Origin: Diphasiastrum complanatum | Lineage: Eukaryota > Streptophyta > Lycopodiopsida > Lycopodiales > Lycopodiaceae | Assembly: GCA_029204225.1 (NCBI GenBank) | Contig: CM055095.1 | Span: 68,432,361 to 68,496,360, forward strand | Reading direction: 5' to 3' | DNA: 64,000 bases | Position numbers and translations under genes: made by a program | Shown here: positions 44,405 to 56,246 of the stretch, one piece after another | Layout: each line of letters begins with the position of its first letter | How positions within the stretch are numbered: the first letter of the stretch is position 1 | Notes under the pieces: generated by a model | The model's input: the letters and a program-made list of their open reading frames with translations, nothing else | Told to the model about the DNA's origin: nothing | Databases searched by the model: none

Positions 44405-45340
44405 TATCAAACACTCCGATTGTTACTTATTAAGTATGAAGATTGCTTTGCATGGACTTATCAAGATTTGAAGGGTATTCCGACATCAGTGATTGAACAT
44501 ACCATACCTTTAGTACCTGATGCAGTTCCAAAGGTTACAAAGTTCTATCGCTGTAATCCTAATGTGGCGGACCTGATAAAGAAAGAACTTTAGAGATTGC
44601 TTGATGCCGATTTTATTTATGAGATAGCATACTGAATGGATTTCACCAATAATCATTGTTCCTAAGAAAAATGAAAAATTGTGAATCTGTGTGAATCTCA
44701 AAGCGTTGAACAAAGTGATGCAAAAGGTTCACTTTTCGTTACCTTTTACTGAAAGCATTTTGGATCGCCTTGCTGGAGCGGAAGCTTATAGTTTCCTGGA
44801 TAGATTTAGTGGTTACAACCAGGTTAAGATTGCACCTGCCGATCGCCATAAAACTGCTTTTGCAACAGAATGGGACACCTATGCTTACAAAGTAATGTCA
44901 TTTGGACTCTGTAATGCACCAAGTTCATTCCAAAGAGTAATGCAATTTGCTTTTAAAGATTATCTGTAGAAATTTCTTGAAATTTACTTGGACGACTTGG
45001 GGGTCTATAGTACAGATACAGACCACCTGGATCGATTGGAAAAAGTATTTGAAAGATGTCACAAATATCAGATTTCTCTAACTCCGAAAAAATGTCAGAT
45101 ATGGGTTTCCCACGGAGTTGTGCTTGGACATGTGATATCAAGACATGGTATTGCCACAGATTATTCTAAGATAAAAGTTATTGTGGAATTGCCACCGCCA
45201 GCAACAATTCGTGGAGTTTACATGTTTATGGGTCATGCGAACTACTATCAAATCTTTATTATCTTCTTTGCGGATTTAGCGCAACCTATATACAAACTGA
45301 CTATTGTTCCTATTTGGACAGTAGAAGCGTTAGAAGCCTT
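44405..45340 (+). pseudogene. Gypsy reverse transcriptase
   Basis: IKYEDCFAWTYQDLKGIP, VIEHTIPLVPDAVPKVTKFY, LLDADFIYEI, a frame-broken stretch, NLKALNKVMQKVHFSLPFTE, SILDRLAGAEAYSFLDRFSG, YNQVKIAPADRHKTAFATEW and YKVMSFGLCNAPSSFQRVMQ; after a stop at 44968 the catalytic EIYLDDL, CQIWVSHGVVLGHVISRHG, IATDYSKIK, and MGHANYYQIF. The catalytic aspartates are present. Confidence 0.88.
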
Positions 45341-45990
45341 TGAAAAATTAAAAAAAGCATTAACTTCAGCACCAATACTGCGTTCTCCAGATTGGACGAT
45401 AGAGTTTCATGTTCATACGGATGCCTCAAAATATGCCATTGGATCAGTTTTGGCGCAGCCAAGTCACTATGAGAAAGATTATTCTATACGATTTGCAAGC
45501 AGACAGCTTACAGATCTAGAAAAGAATTATTCAACAACAAAACGTGAGGCATTAGCCATGATTTTTTTTGTTCGAAAATTTCGTCACTACCTCATGGAAA
45601 CGCACTTTGCATTTTATACGGATCATCAACCGTTACTTTACTTGGTAAACAAGACATGCAATACTGGACGTATTGCAAGATGGTTATTGTTATTGACTGA
45701 ATTTGACAATCGAATTGTGGTTCGAAAGGGCAAGCAACATTATCTAGTCGATCACATTTCGCAAATTGAATCCGCACCAGTTAATACTGAAGTGGATGAT
45801 GAACTGTCAGATGCTGCATTGTTCTATGTTGAAGCAGTTTCTGAGTGGGCAGCAAATATTGTTGAGTACTTGGTGCTAGGACAACCGAATGACTCCTTGA
45901 AAAAAGTACAGAAGAGACAATTGATTCATAAGACTCTTTTTTTATCAATTAATTGCAAGACAATTGTATCGTCGTGGATCAGATAATATT
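45341..45990 (+). pseudogene. Gypsy RNase H
   Basis: APILRSPDWTIEFHVHTDAS (first Asp), IGSVLAQ, FASRQLTDLEKNYSTTKREA (Glu), FVRKFRHYLMETHFAFYTDH (third Asp), LLYLVNK, RWLLLLTEFDNRIVVRKGKQ and HYLVDHISQI. Acidic catalytic residues intact. Continuous with RT in a 332-codon frame. Confidence 0.85.
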
Positions 45991-47113
45991 TTACGAAGGT
46001 GTGTTTTACCGCATGAAGTACCAGATTTAATCATGTTTTCACATGATGACATGGGTGGAGGACACTTCTCTACAGATATTACTGTTCGCAAACTTTTACA
46101 ATCAGGTTGTTGGTGGCCTACGCTTCACAAGGACACAGAAAATTTTATTTAGACATGTGATGTTTGCCAGCGAGCACGACGACCTACTCCACAAAACTAT
46201 GAACTCTTGCATCTGGTTTTATCGCAAGCACTGTTTGAAAAATGGGGACTGGATTATGTTGGACCTATTACCCTGTCGCGCAAGGATCTCAGGCCCGATA
46301 CATTATCGTCGCAACTGATTATATGACCAAGTGGGTTGAAGGCAAAGTTGTCAAAGTTGCTGATGCGAAATCTACGGCCAAGTTTCTATATGAAAATATT
46401 ATAATCATATTTGGATGTTCGATCGAGATTCTCAATGATCGGGGTACACACTTTGTTAATCAAACAATAAAGTGTTTACTGGAAGATTTTTTTGTTATAC
46501 ACAGATTCAGTACTCCCTACTATCCCAGAGGGAATGGCCAAGCTGAATCTTCCAATAAGATTCTCTGCACCATCATGACAAAGACAGTTGAAGCGAGTCG
46601 GTCCGATTGGGAACATAAACTGTATGCAGCATTATGGGCATTCAAAACCGCTTACAAAATTAGTACAAATCAAACACCTTTTCAACTGGTTTATGGTCAA
46701 GATGTTGTCATGCCAATTGAATTTTTGATCCCATCCTTACGCATAGCCGCAACAGAACGATTAAATAATGATAAGTCTTTACAACTCATCATGAAGCCTT
46801 GCACAAATTATATGAAACCCGATTGATGGCAGTTCATGCCTTAGCAGCATAGAAAGCACGCCGCAAGGCATGGCACGATCGTTGATTATACAAAAAAGAT
46901 CTGAAAGCAGGAGATTTGGCATTGATGTACAAAACCAAGCTGATCAAGGGAAAGTTGAAGTTTATCGTTGAAGGCCCATATAAAGTGAAGGAAATCTTGA
47001 ACTATGGTGCAGTAATTCTTGAACACTTGGCTGGAACACGATTTGATACTCCGGTGAATGGTAGCCGATTATGCAAGTTTTGGCAGCCTGCTCCGCCAGT
47101 TCAGCAAGCCTGA
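45964..47113 (+). pseudogene. Gypsy integrase
   Basis: Zinc-binding domain: VPDLIMFSHDDMGGGHFSTD, LQSGCWWPTLHKD, stop, TCDVCQRARR. Core: WGLDYVGPIT in one frame (first Asp), then IIVATDYMTKWVEGKVV, SIEILNDRGTHFVNQ (second Asp), YYPRGNGQAESSNKIL (Glu), WEHKLYAALWAFKTAYKIST, TPFQLVYGQDVVMPIEF. C-terminal part: MALMYKTKLIKGKLKFIVEG, PYKVKEILNYGAV. At least three frame breaks. Wording (ATDYMTKWVE, YGQ-VVMPIEF) fits the non-chromovirus group. Confidence 0.88.
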
Positions 47114-47793
47114 TCTCAATACTTTTTTAAATTTTAATTGTTTCTCAATTTTTTGTTTTCAGCACGATTTTTGGAAAAGGACAGTAAAAAAAAAAAAAAG
47201 TAAAACACAAAATGAGAAAAGACTGATGAGCAAAAGCCAGAAAGTCATCAGCATAGGAAAAAAGAAGCACAGTAATGTTTTGATGAAAAAAGACTTAAAA
47301 AATCACTATTTTGGTCAGATTTGGCCTATACAGTACCAGAAACCTTCGCTGAGCTCTCAGACTGTACATCCACTCTAGATTTATCGAATTTGAGGTGGGC
47401 GAAGGTTCTTGTCAAGAGAAAATCTAGTTTTTGAGTTAGACAAAGTATCACTGATATGCCATTTTGGGAACCTTCGCCGAGCATCTTAACCTCATTATGA
47501 ATCTTCGCCGACCTACTAGATGATCTTAAAATGTTAAAGTTAGGTTGTCGATAGGTTCAGATTGTGAAAAAATGCATTTATGACAGTACCTGGGTGAAGG
47601 TTCCTCCTGGGCGAAGGTTCATCCTTCGCCAGATCTGGAAAACATTTGCCTGATAGGTTCAGATCCCCAGAAACCTTCGCCGAGATTTTTATAGCCTATT
47701 TTTATAGTACTGTACATGCTTGCAAATTTTTGTTCAGAACAGATCAGCCAAACTAGTATTCAATGTAATGGACCCACCAAATTCACCTATTAG
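47114..47793. repeat. Spacer with clustered GGCGAAGGTT / AACCTTCGCC words
   Basis: Between the integrase and the next coding region. Variants of GAACCTTCGCC or its complement occur about eight times between 47340 and 47690, in both orientations, including one back-to-back pair at about 47610-47632. No ORF of note. Confidence 0.6.
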
Positions 47794-48790
47794 TTGACTG
47801 AATTCGATTCATTCCTCACTTGTGCTAGCAAAGCTCTTGCGAATTTTTCTTGCGACCAAAGCCTTCCAAAATTTCTATATTGCTTTCTGATACACTTTTA
47901 CGCATTTTATATTTCCTTTCTGATCATCATGTCTTCTACCGATACTTCCCAGTCTCCACGCTATACTATCCATCGTAATGTCCCAGGGAGCAGCCCACAG
48001 GCAGGTCTTTTAGGTTCATCATACCTCCAAACAAGAGCCATTTCTATAACATATCTCTCTCTGGAATACACATCCATACCTTCAGCTTTCCTCGAGGACC
48101 AAATGCCGTCTCCAGAACATTATAGAAGATTGAATCCATGGCATATTTCAAATATATTGATCCTTTGGTGAGAAAGTAAAAAAAACAAGGACGGTTATCG
48201 GGTCGATGCAATCAATGATCAACCTCTAGCTGATGCTTGTGCTTACTTGACAAAGTACACACAGTGCTACAGGTCCAAAATCCTCAGGATTCTGATGTCC
48301 TTGTTTCACATGAATTCACGATTGCACAGCCAGAATCTCTATGACTGGGCCCAGTTTGCTTCAAATTGCCTTCATGAGTGTATCAAGAACAAGCAGCCCT
48401 CCACCTTGCTGGGGTATCTAGTGACAAACCTCACACTAAAGCAGGTGAGCAATAGACCAAAGCTCAGGGAAATGTTGCAACTAGCTGATAAGGCTTGGAA
48501 TATTCCACTCAAATCATCAAAGTCCAAGCACTCAACCTCCCAAAAGAGAACCCTATCTCCACAAGGGCCACCATCCAAGAGGCCAAACACGAGCATATTG
48601 AAGTTGACTATCAAAAAGCAACCAACACCATCAGCATGACAATGACACCTCCAAGGCCAAGCTTCCAGAGACATGCCAACAGAGGGCAAGAAACAAGATG
48701 ATGGAAACGAAACCTTCTCCATATAGCACGAAAATGGACGAAACAAAATCCAAAGGTGAGAATCTCCAAAGGAAGCCATGAGCCATGAGA
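47794..48790 (+). pseudogene. Extra coding region 3' of gypsy integrase, first part
   Basis: Frames 47794-48171 and, after a shift, about 48180-48639. The second reads DGYRVDAINDQPLADACAYL, RILRILMSLFHMNSRLHSQN, LYDWAQFASNCLHECIKNKQ, LLGYLVTNLTLKQV and ends in a Lys/Ser/Pro-rich tail (SKSKHSTSQKRTLSPQGPPS). It has the look of a helical structural protein with a basic tail. I know no match. Extra ORFs beside gag-pol are known in plant Tat and Athila elements. Confidence 0.4.
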
Positions 48791-50467
48791 CAAGCCAAAC
48801 CTTCTCAGCAAACATCCTCCGGCTCGACGGACCCACAAGTTGCTAGATCCACATCGAATTCAGCATCCAAACAACAATCATCACCAACTCATGTCATTAA
48901 TGGTGCTGATGAAGCTGCCACATCCCTAGTTGCTGACACCGGCACAGATTCACAACTTGTCCAACAAGATTCGGTTGCCACTCCCCCAATACTCATTACC
49001 ATGCCAACGCCACCGACATCACCAACGACACAAGTTCTGGGAGGGGAGGGAGATGGGAATACCATTCCCAAAGACATAGCAGCAGTTCAGCAAAAGCGGA
49101 TCCAGCAGGTCCATATTCTCACGGACATATCCACATACTTTGATGTTGTGGACCTGATCGAGATAGATGATAACGATGACGGAAAAACAGATCAGTCGGG
49201 GGGAAGCCAGATCTCACCAGTGAACACCACAACAACCACCCAAGTTACTGATCCACCTATCATGCCCGCATCCACCACCACTATTGATATCATTCCTCCA
49301 TTCTCGCGATTACCACCCTCACGTCCCCATTAGCCACTATTATTTGGACTAATGCCACCTCATCACACCCCTGACAGATACCCAAGCATCTCTAACCCTG
49401 AAGAGCTCTCAGAGGCAGCCAAGCATTCTATGATAAGCTTGTTTGAGACCACCTACCACGTACACTGGCCTGGTGAGTTAGAAGAAGGAATTGGAGAATA
49501 AAGTCAAACAATAAGACCAGATCATAGCCGAGCAACAAAAGCAGATAAAAGAAAAAGAAAAAGAGACAAAGGAAAAAAAAGTTTCAATAATGGAGCTAAA
49601 AGCTACAATGGCCGAGCAAGCAGAAGAATTGAACGAGATCCAGCAACAACTTAAGCAACAGATGACCCAAACCCGAGATGGATCATCTAATGCAATGATG
49701 GTCGATGCCCGATGACATCCAGTTCCAGCCCCTCAAGCCTCAGCCATAAGAATGGAAAAGTATATTAGGCTGATTCAAGAGAGGGAGACAGACAAGAAAA
49801 TTTTTGAGTATGCCATAGCCTCCCAGAGATAACTAGAAGAGGTGACGAAGGCCCTGCAAGAGGTCTTGGACAAAGTGAACCAACTCTGAAACACAACATG
49901 CAAGGCCCAAGCAGGAATTTTTGATCAGAAGCCGAGGGACATGATGGAGATGACGGAATAACTGGTTATGACAGATCCACCCATTAGTTAGATGGAAGCT
50001 CAGGATCGGACGTCAAGAGGACCGAAACTGCTTCTGGGAGTTTTCCTATTCCCCCACCTAACTATAAAACCTCTTATTATTCTGCCTTCGATTTTTCCCA
50101 AACCTTCATTCCTACATACCTCGTTTCCCCACCCTCATCCTCTCAACCCCCTCTAAGCGAACTTCTGAGACCATGCCAAGGGCCTCCCGAAACGTACAAA
50201 TCTTGACGAGATGAGTTTCTAAAACAACTGGTTGACTCTATTATAGAGCAGCCTTCATGTCCTCTCGCTATGTCATGATGGTGGAAGACTGGCAAGAATT
50301 CGGATTCATCGAGAAGGTGCGACACTACCTGGCCATTACCCTTCAAAAACAAATTACGTTTCCAAGTACTTGAAGCCCTAGGAAAGAAAATGGGCACGAG
50401 AAAGCAATCCGTGAGGCGACAAGGTGAACAGGAGTTGCAAGAGGTTTTCAAGCGGGCAGGAATGTAA
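48785..50467 (+). pseudogene. Extra coding region, low-complexity and coiled-coil part
   Basis: 48785-49333 is a 182-codon Ser/Thr/Pro-rich frame with an acidic patch (VVDLIEIDDNDDGKT). From about 49480 another frame with scattered stops encodes a heptad-like coiled coil: DQIIAEQQKQIKEKEKETKE, KKVSIMELKATMAEQAEELN, EIQQQLKQQMTQ, then YIRLIQERETDKKIFEYAIA and LEEVTKALQEVLDKVNQL. Readable coding continues to about 50460 (FQVLEALGKKMGTRKQSVRR). Together with the previous entry this is a decayed protein of perhaps 800 residues. Function unknown. Confidence 0.4.
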
Positions 50468-50859
50468 AGGCCATTGAGAGATCTCAGTCTTGTGAAACAA
50501 TTTTTTTTCATGGTGAGGAGTAGAGATCGATTGTGAAGTTATTCCATCTGGAGCCTCGATCCATTTTTTTAGATCATTCTAGATTAGGGGTAGCATTCTC
50601 CCATTAAGACTTTTTGGAATAAAAAAGGGCCTTTTCACTAATTATAATTAGTGTTAATGACAACATGTGTACCAATGCGAGAGTGACAATTGAGATGGAA
50701 TGGTCCATATGATGTGGCACATCCAATGGTGTAAATTAGATTTCCAAATTCTAACCCACCCACTAACCCTCCTCTAACTCTACTTCCTCAACCCATATTA
50801 ATGATGATATGACAAGGCTAAACTTTAAATTATAAGTAAAAATATACCTCTATTTTTTC
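50468..50859. other. No gene recognised
   Basis: AT-rich; a small imperfect palindrome around CTAATTATAATTAG at 50637-50650. Confidence 0.4.
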
Positions 50860-51213
50860 AAGCCCTTCAAAAACTACTTTTATTAGCTTAGTTTGAGTGA
50901 AAAGAGGGCCCAATATTTCTTGGGCCCCCCATTATAACCACCACCCCCCCCCCCCCCCCCCCCCCCCCCCCCACCTATGCGCACTGTACTGCCCCTCCCC
51001 CCCCGCTGGCCCACTACCTCCCTCCAGGCCCTGCGCCCCCCGAAGGGCGCCCATGGCCCGTAGGGAGGGAGTGGGGGGGGGGGGTGGGGGGGTGGGGGGG
51101 GGTGTACTCCCTTCCCCCTTCCCCCCATTTATTTTTCAAAATGGGAGCCCAAAGAAATATCGGGCCCCCTTTTCATTCAAACTAAGCTAATAAAAGTGGT
51201 TTTTGAAGGGCTT
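50860..51213. mobile_element. Foldback/MITE-like element with poly-C core
   Basis: Long terminal inverted repeats of about 70-80 bp: AAGCCCTTCAAAAAC at 50860 matches GTTTTTGAAGGGCTT ending at 51213, and the arms share AAAAGTAGT/ACCACTTTT, TAGCTTAGTTTGA and GGGCCC-containing segments. The loop has an uninterrupted run of about 28 C (50944-50971), further C-runs, then G-runs (51073-51103). No coding capacity; the ORFs here are homopolymer artefacts. Target duplication not resolved because both flanks are A/T runs. Confidence 0.75.
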
Positions 51214-51289
51214 AAAAAATAAAAATTACGTTGGATTCAAAATATAAAAATACATTAAAATTATTTGTCCTTGCTATATTATACTAGGT
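51214..51289. other. AT-rich link
   Basis: Nothing recognised. Confidence 0.4.
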
Positions 51290-51857
51290 TCAAGTGAAGC
51301 CTATTGAAATCTAAAAATACTAGAGTCTTAAATTCATTTATGTGATTCTGAACAGAATCACCATCTGACATTCTAAGTGAGAAGAACTTTCTCCTCAGAT
51401 GCAGCTTTGAAGTGACATCTCTCACTTTGTACAATGTACTCAATATATTCCAAGCTTATTTTGAGGATTGGACTTTTCTGATATGGCCAATCTGAGTGTC
51501 AGAGATGTTAAGGGTGATCAAGAACTTGCCATCCCTAAGCTTCCATTTGGAAATGGCTTGCTCATTGATAGTGGGAAGTAGTTTGGTTCCAGCGACTATC
51601 TCCCAGAGTTCCTTGGCCATCAGTACTACTCTCATCTTGAAGTTCCATAGGTGGTAATTCGAACCATCAAGTTTGTCTACCATTAGATTAGACTGTGGTT
51701 GCGAATCCATTTGGAATTTCAGGGTGAGTGTTATGTAGATAGTAGATTAATGCAATTGAAAACAATTATAGCTACTGTCTACACTATATTAGCACGGTCG
51801 TTTTGATAATGTCAACTCTAAATACATACAGAGATCAGAGTAATTGCTTTGATACCA
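51290..51857 (-). pseudogene. Copia gag and primer binding site
   Basis: Gag starts at 51710 (MDSQPQSNLMVDKLDGSNYH, LWNFKMRVVLMAKELWEIVA) and continues ISKWKLRDGKFLITLNISDT, QIGHIRKVQSSK; after a stop come AWNILSTLYKVRDVTSKLHL and RRKFFSLRMSDGDSVQNHIN. PBS (TGGTATCAAAG on the minus strand) at 51857-51847. A 75-bp piece of this gag is also found inside the gypsy pol at 17583-17660. Confidence 0.85.
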
Positions 51858-52650
51858 TGTTGGAATTTAGGTGTCGTTCTCGTCGTGACAAAGAGAAGCG
51901 AGCAGAGAATCCTCAGTACATACAACTACGTCTATCAGGTCGACATCCGTCTTACTTGATCACAGCTTCAAACTCGCTGGAATTAATCAGTTGATACCAT
52001 AGTCAAATTTAGCTTTGCAGAAGCGGTTTGAGTACGTTTATTAGAACGATAGATCGAGCAGTGCTACCAGTCACATGAAACAATTTAATTTACGAATAGA
52101 ACATGAATCTATCTGACAATAAAATGAATAAGCATTTAGCATACACAACTTGAATTGCTGGAATATTGACAAATTAGTCATGTAGAAAATACAATCTGAA
52201 TGCAGATAGAGAGGCGTTCTTTTTGAGACAATACTCTATGATAACAGAGAAAGAAAGAACAAGACAATTGCACTCTCAACAGATAGAGAATTCAGCTAAC
52301 CGAACAACTGATAAGTTGCTGGATATATAATTAAAAGAATGGTTAATTTGTGGTTTACAAATGGGTTAAGGCACTACATGTTGTTGGCAATCGCGGTCGG
52401 ACGATATTTGATTTTGTCTGGTCGTGATGTGTGTACTTGTTGGTACGCCTGATAGTTAAATTGCGGCCGATTGTTCTAGATAGGTTGAATAAGAGAATCT
52501 GCCTAGATGGTCCAAGATAAACGATCAATCGGGTATGGCCGAACAATTGGGTAAGAGAAGGTGGCCAATCAAGAAGAGGTGCCCGAGAACTATTGGGTAA
52601 CAATATCACCAATTCCTTTGTATTTTTGCAGACTGTCAGGAAACAAATGT
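51858..52650 (-). repeat. 5' LTR region of the minus-strand copia copy
   Basis: On the plus strand TGTTGGAATTTAGG follows the antisense PBS. A second antisense PBS-like GTTGATACCA occurs at 51990-51999, so two LTR ends may be stacked. A minus-strand TATATATCC box at about 52326 suggests the promoter. Outer end not defined. Confidence 0.45.
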
Positions 52651-55372
52651 ATTTCTGTAGAGTGTGCGACTATACAAATATTCAGAACAACTTAATGAAT
52701 GGATCAAGATTAGCAGAGAATGGGGATGGAGAGGATAAAAATCCAATGTGAGACACCACAGATCTATATCTCATAACCTCTCCAAATATCTTAAACAAGA
52801 TTAACCAATGGTTTCAATTGTTAGCATTGCCAATAATGTAAATACTAACCACTGGTCTACAGATCATTCTCGCACAAGATTTTCCCCTTTGAAATCACTG
52901 ATGTCCCATACTATTACTCTTCTCTCCAAGAAAGTTCTTTGCTTTTAGATCTGCTCTTTAGAAAATCAAAAAGATTATCTGACCATCCTATATCCAAATA
53001 TAGGATCCAATCTTCAAAAAGATCATTAACCGCACTATTCGATAATCCGGAGATCTTAAAAACTCCATCGGGATTTCCTATACCAGATATGCACATATCT
53101 ATTCCACAAGTACTAGAGTACCCCCCTATTTGTTCCTAATGGACCACAATAATCCATTGACAAAATTGTTCCCACCATTTGAGAGTTCCCAAAATTTTTA
53201 GGAATAAGGCTCTTTACAATACAAATGTGAACCAAGTGTCCATTCTCGTTCCATGTCACAATTTCCTATAACAAATAGGGTCAACTCACGGTCCTATAGA
53301 TACTTGATATAAATTCAACTTAATGAATTTGATAAACCGGTGCTATGCAATTTCCTTACATGGATTAATTACCCATCCAAATTATAACACAATCACATCT
53401 ACCCACTCAGGTGTCTCATTTTCTTCCTCTCTTAGATTTTTAGGTTATTCGAAAAAATCCATCAGTGAAGGCACCGAAAATTTTTATAAAACAAGTAAAT
53501 GCTAGGCTACTACCCTTTTGACTACACTAGCTTAAGTATTACTTCGTTAAAGTTGCCTGAACCTAATGGAAAATTCATAAAATTTGGATCCGGGTACTTT
53601 TTTTACGATATTCGATAAACTTATTCTTTGTTGAATATAGAGCTACCTCCAAACAATATGACCTTTATTCCATTTATTCACTTTAACAAGTATCTCAAAA
53701 GCTTTAGTTTGCCCAATCATAAAGATCAAAATCATTTAGGATAAGCCTATCGGTGCACCACGAGTCCAAAAGGAAGAACCGAAAAAAACCATTTAACTCA
53801 ATTAACTGGGAATATTTCTACTCCAGAGTTAAACTGATAAAAAGCACAGTACCAGGAACCCAAAATTCCCACTAACTAGGTACTTGCCTGGAGAAAATTA
53901 CCATGAAGAACAATAATTTACTGCCGATCCTTAATCCATGGATCAATCACATAGACAATTAGGATAATAAAATTATTTCTTCAGCAATTTCCAGAAAAGC
54001 TTTGGAGTATAGGTAATTCCACTCTCAACTGTGGGTTTAGGTGGATTTCACCGCTTGGAAAGCTACTAGCGGTGCTAAGATTTACAGAAATCCCAGTTAC
54101 TGGACATGCAACATGCAAAACCTCTTGAAAAAAACCATGCAAATGCACGAAAATAATTCCCCAAGACACATCCAAATGATGAGAGGCCTTATTCATGCAT
54201 GTGCCACACGAAGTCCTAACCAATGATTTTCAAAGCAAAAAAGTTATGTCATCTTTTCCACTCCCACACTCGCTACAGCCGCAACTGCTGCACGCCCTCC
54301 TTCCTCACACTGCCATTAATGGAAGAGTGGCCCTGCTGCCTTGATGGATCCATAGCTCGTGCTTCCCTAGAGTTTGCAAGCTCAGAAGCAACCGACTAGA
54401 CAACGACACACTGTTTTTCCCAGACCAATTAGGGAACTTAGTCAGATACACGACTCCAATGATCAATCTGCAGGTGATTCATGGATACTCAGAAAGGATC
54501 CCACAGAAGAACGGACAGCAGCAAGAGGCGGCTGTTCAGGCTCTTTCTCAACAAAAAAAACACAGCGGCACAGGTCACGCACCCCCATTTATTTCCAGGT
54601 AGATCGAATCCATCATGGCTTCATGACTGAACCATCCATCAGGTTCCAAACACTGCCTGGGATTATAGTCGTTTTTTCAGAAAACCAACAGAGTTGCGAT
54701 CCATCACAAGGGCAGAAGCACTCACTGGTCAAAAAAACCAGAAACTTCTCTCTGTGGCATCAGGCAGAGAGTAAAGCATAAAGCATTCAACTGCAGGGTT
54801 GGTTCAAGTATTGTCTACTCCAAATTGCTATAACTAAGTTTCCATGCTTAACACTTTTATGAAGCAACCAAAATCGGGAAAGTCTCACAAACAAATCTGT
54901 TGTAGGGAATAGATAATTCTTGCAAAGAGCGTATTCCTCATAATCTGCTTGTTATAGTTTCACATGCAATTCCAGTCTATGATAAAAATTGCAGAATCCA
55001 CGGGAGGACTAGAGGAAACCAAATCATTATGAACATTTGCATAACATTGGAATTTCCATTAATACGCATATTCAAGCAACAAGCCACTCCTATTGGCCCA
55101 AGCAAAACTCCCATCTGATTGAAAGCTTTCCCAAGAACATAAAATTACAAATGAGTCCATACTAATTCTCAGCATTATCATCAAAATTGAACAAGTTGAA
55201 GAGCACTCTACCACCAAATTTTGACAAGCATGCACCAACCAAAATTAGTAAATCCCACTCCATAATTCCCTTGAGAAAAACGCACTCCAAACCGGGATGA
55301 AAATCCAAGTGATTCAACTTCCATCCGATGAAGAATTTGCCTCCACTCCCATCCAAGACCGCATCTTAGCCA
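52651..55372. other. Unassigned, probably internal retroelement leader
   Basis: 2.7 kb without a recognised protein. ORFs 52914-53096 (-), 52939-53139 (+), 53981-54223 (-) and 54374-54781 (+) match nothing I know. An antisense PBS follows at 55373, so part of this should be leader or gag region of a minus-strand copia element, but no gag motif is readable. Confidence 0.35.
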
Positions 55373-55875
55373 GGCTCTGATACCAATGTAATGACCACTA
55401 GGGAAAACCCCTAAGATGAGGATGGGAAAACACGAGAGAGACTATGGAGCCAAACCACCCAACCAATCCTAGATCCCTCCTAGAGAATCCTCCTGGATCT
55501 AGCCCCCAAGCAATGCCATGTGATAACAAGAGGAGAAGAGCTCAACTGGTAACCTAGACCAAAATCGTCGACTAAATAATCACTACCTCAATATGTAGAG
55601 AGTAGGATCTTGTGCATGAACCCATGCAATCCCCATGCAGGTCAACTATAAATAAGTCACAACTCTTCATGCATATCTCTTGTCTATATCTGTCACACGT
55701 ACATGCACTACTCCATATGTCTCAATTAGAGTGTTTGGGTCCTCTCAGGGTCAATAGTCACAAACAAGCCTCGAAGTGGAATAAAATCTAAGCGTGACCA
55801 ATAATTTCGAACACTGGAGGGCCGGTCTACCATATTAGAACTATTCCATGTCCTTAGCAAAATATGGCCGTAACA
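55373..55875 (-). repeat. Copia LTR (489 bp) with PBS
   Basis: Minus strand: LTR TGTTACGGCC...GGTCATTACA (55875-55387) followed, after one base, by PBS TGGTATCAGAGCC (55385-55373). Confidence 0.75.
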
Positions 55876-56246
55876 TTCATGCACCAAAGAGATGCTATGG
55901 ATTAAAAGGATGATATTAGATTTTGACTTGCTGGATTTTCAGAAATGTCCAATCCTCTTTTGTGATAACTATTCAGCTAAAAATTTGGCAAATAATCATT
56001 TTTTTCATGCAAGGAGCAAACATATCGTTGCATTGTTTGTGATTCGTAGTGGTTTATCTAGATCCAATGATCTAATGCACGGTGTAGCGCACTTCCGTTG
56101 TACATAGGCGCACCGCTTTTGCAACATCGTCAAGGGAGTGTGTGGTTGATATCTTCACCAAAGAATTAGGAAAAGACTTGTTTATGAAGCATAGAACTCA
56201 ACTTGGAATACTATCTAAATCTATGCTAAAACTAGTTGAAGAGGGA
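55876..56246 (+). pseudogene. Copia RNase H fragment and polypurine tract
   Basis: Reads LWIKRMILDFDLLDFQKCPI, FCDNYSAKNLANN, FFHARSKHIV, then after shifts VVDIFTKELGKDLFMKHRTQ and LGILSKSMLKLVEEGV. The tract GAAGAGGGAG ends at 56246. It is on the opposite strand to the adjoining LTR, so the LTR element lies inserted in or beside it. Confidence 0.8.

Larger units (their letters stand above)
42518..47113 (+). mobile_element. Ty3/gypsy element: gag end, protease, RT, RNase H, integrase
   Basis: Coding order protease-RT-RNase H-integrase defines Ty3/gypsy. No 5' LTR or PBS lies upstream, since a copia fragment abuts. No chromodomain and no second RNase H are present. A long extra coding-like region follows (47.8-50.5 kb). 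Stops and shifts occur in most parts. Confidence 0.85.

Noticed and set aside
50883-51190. Gly-rich and Pro-rich ORFs on opposite strands
   Set aside because: Produced by the poly-C/poly-G core of the foldback element.
52700-53600. Possible organelle-derived insertion
   Set aside because: AT-rich and distinct in tone, but I could not identify any plastid or mitochondrial gene in it.
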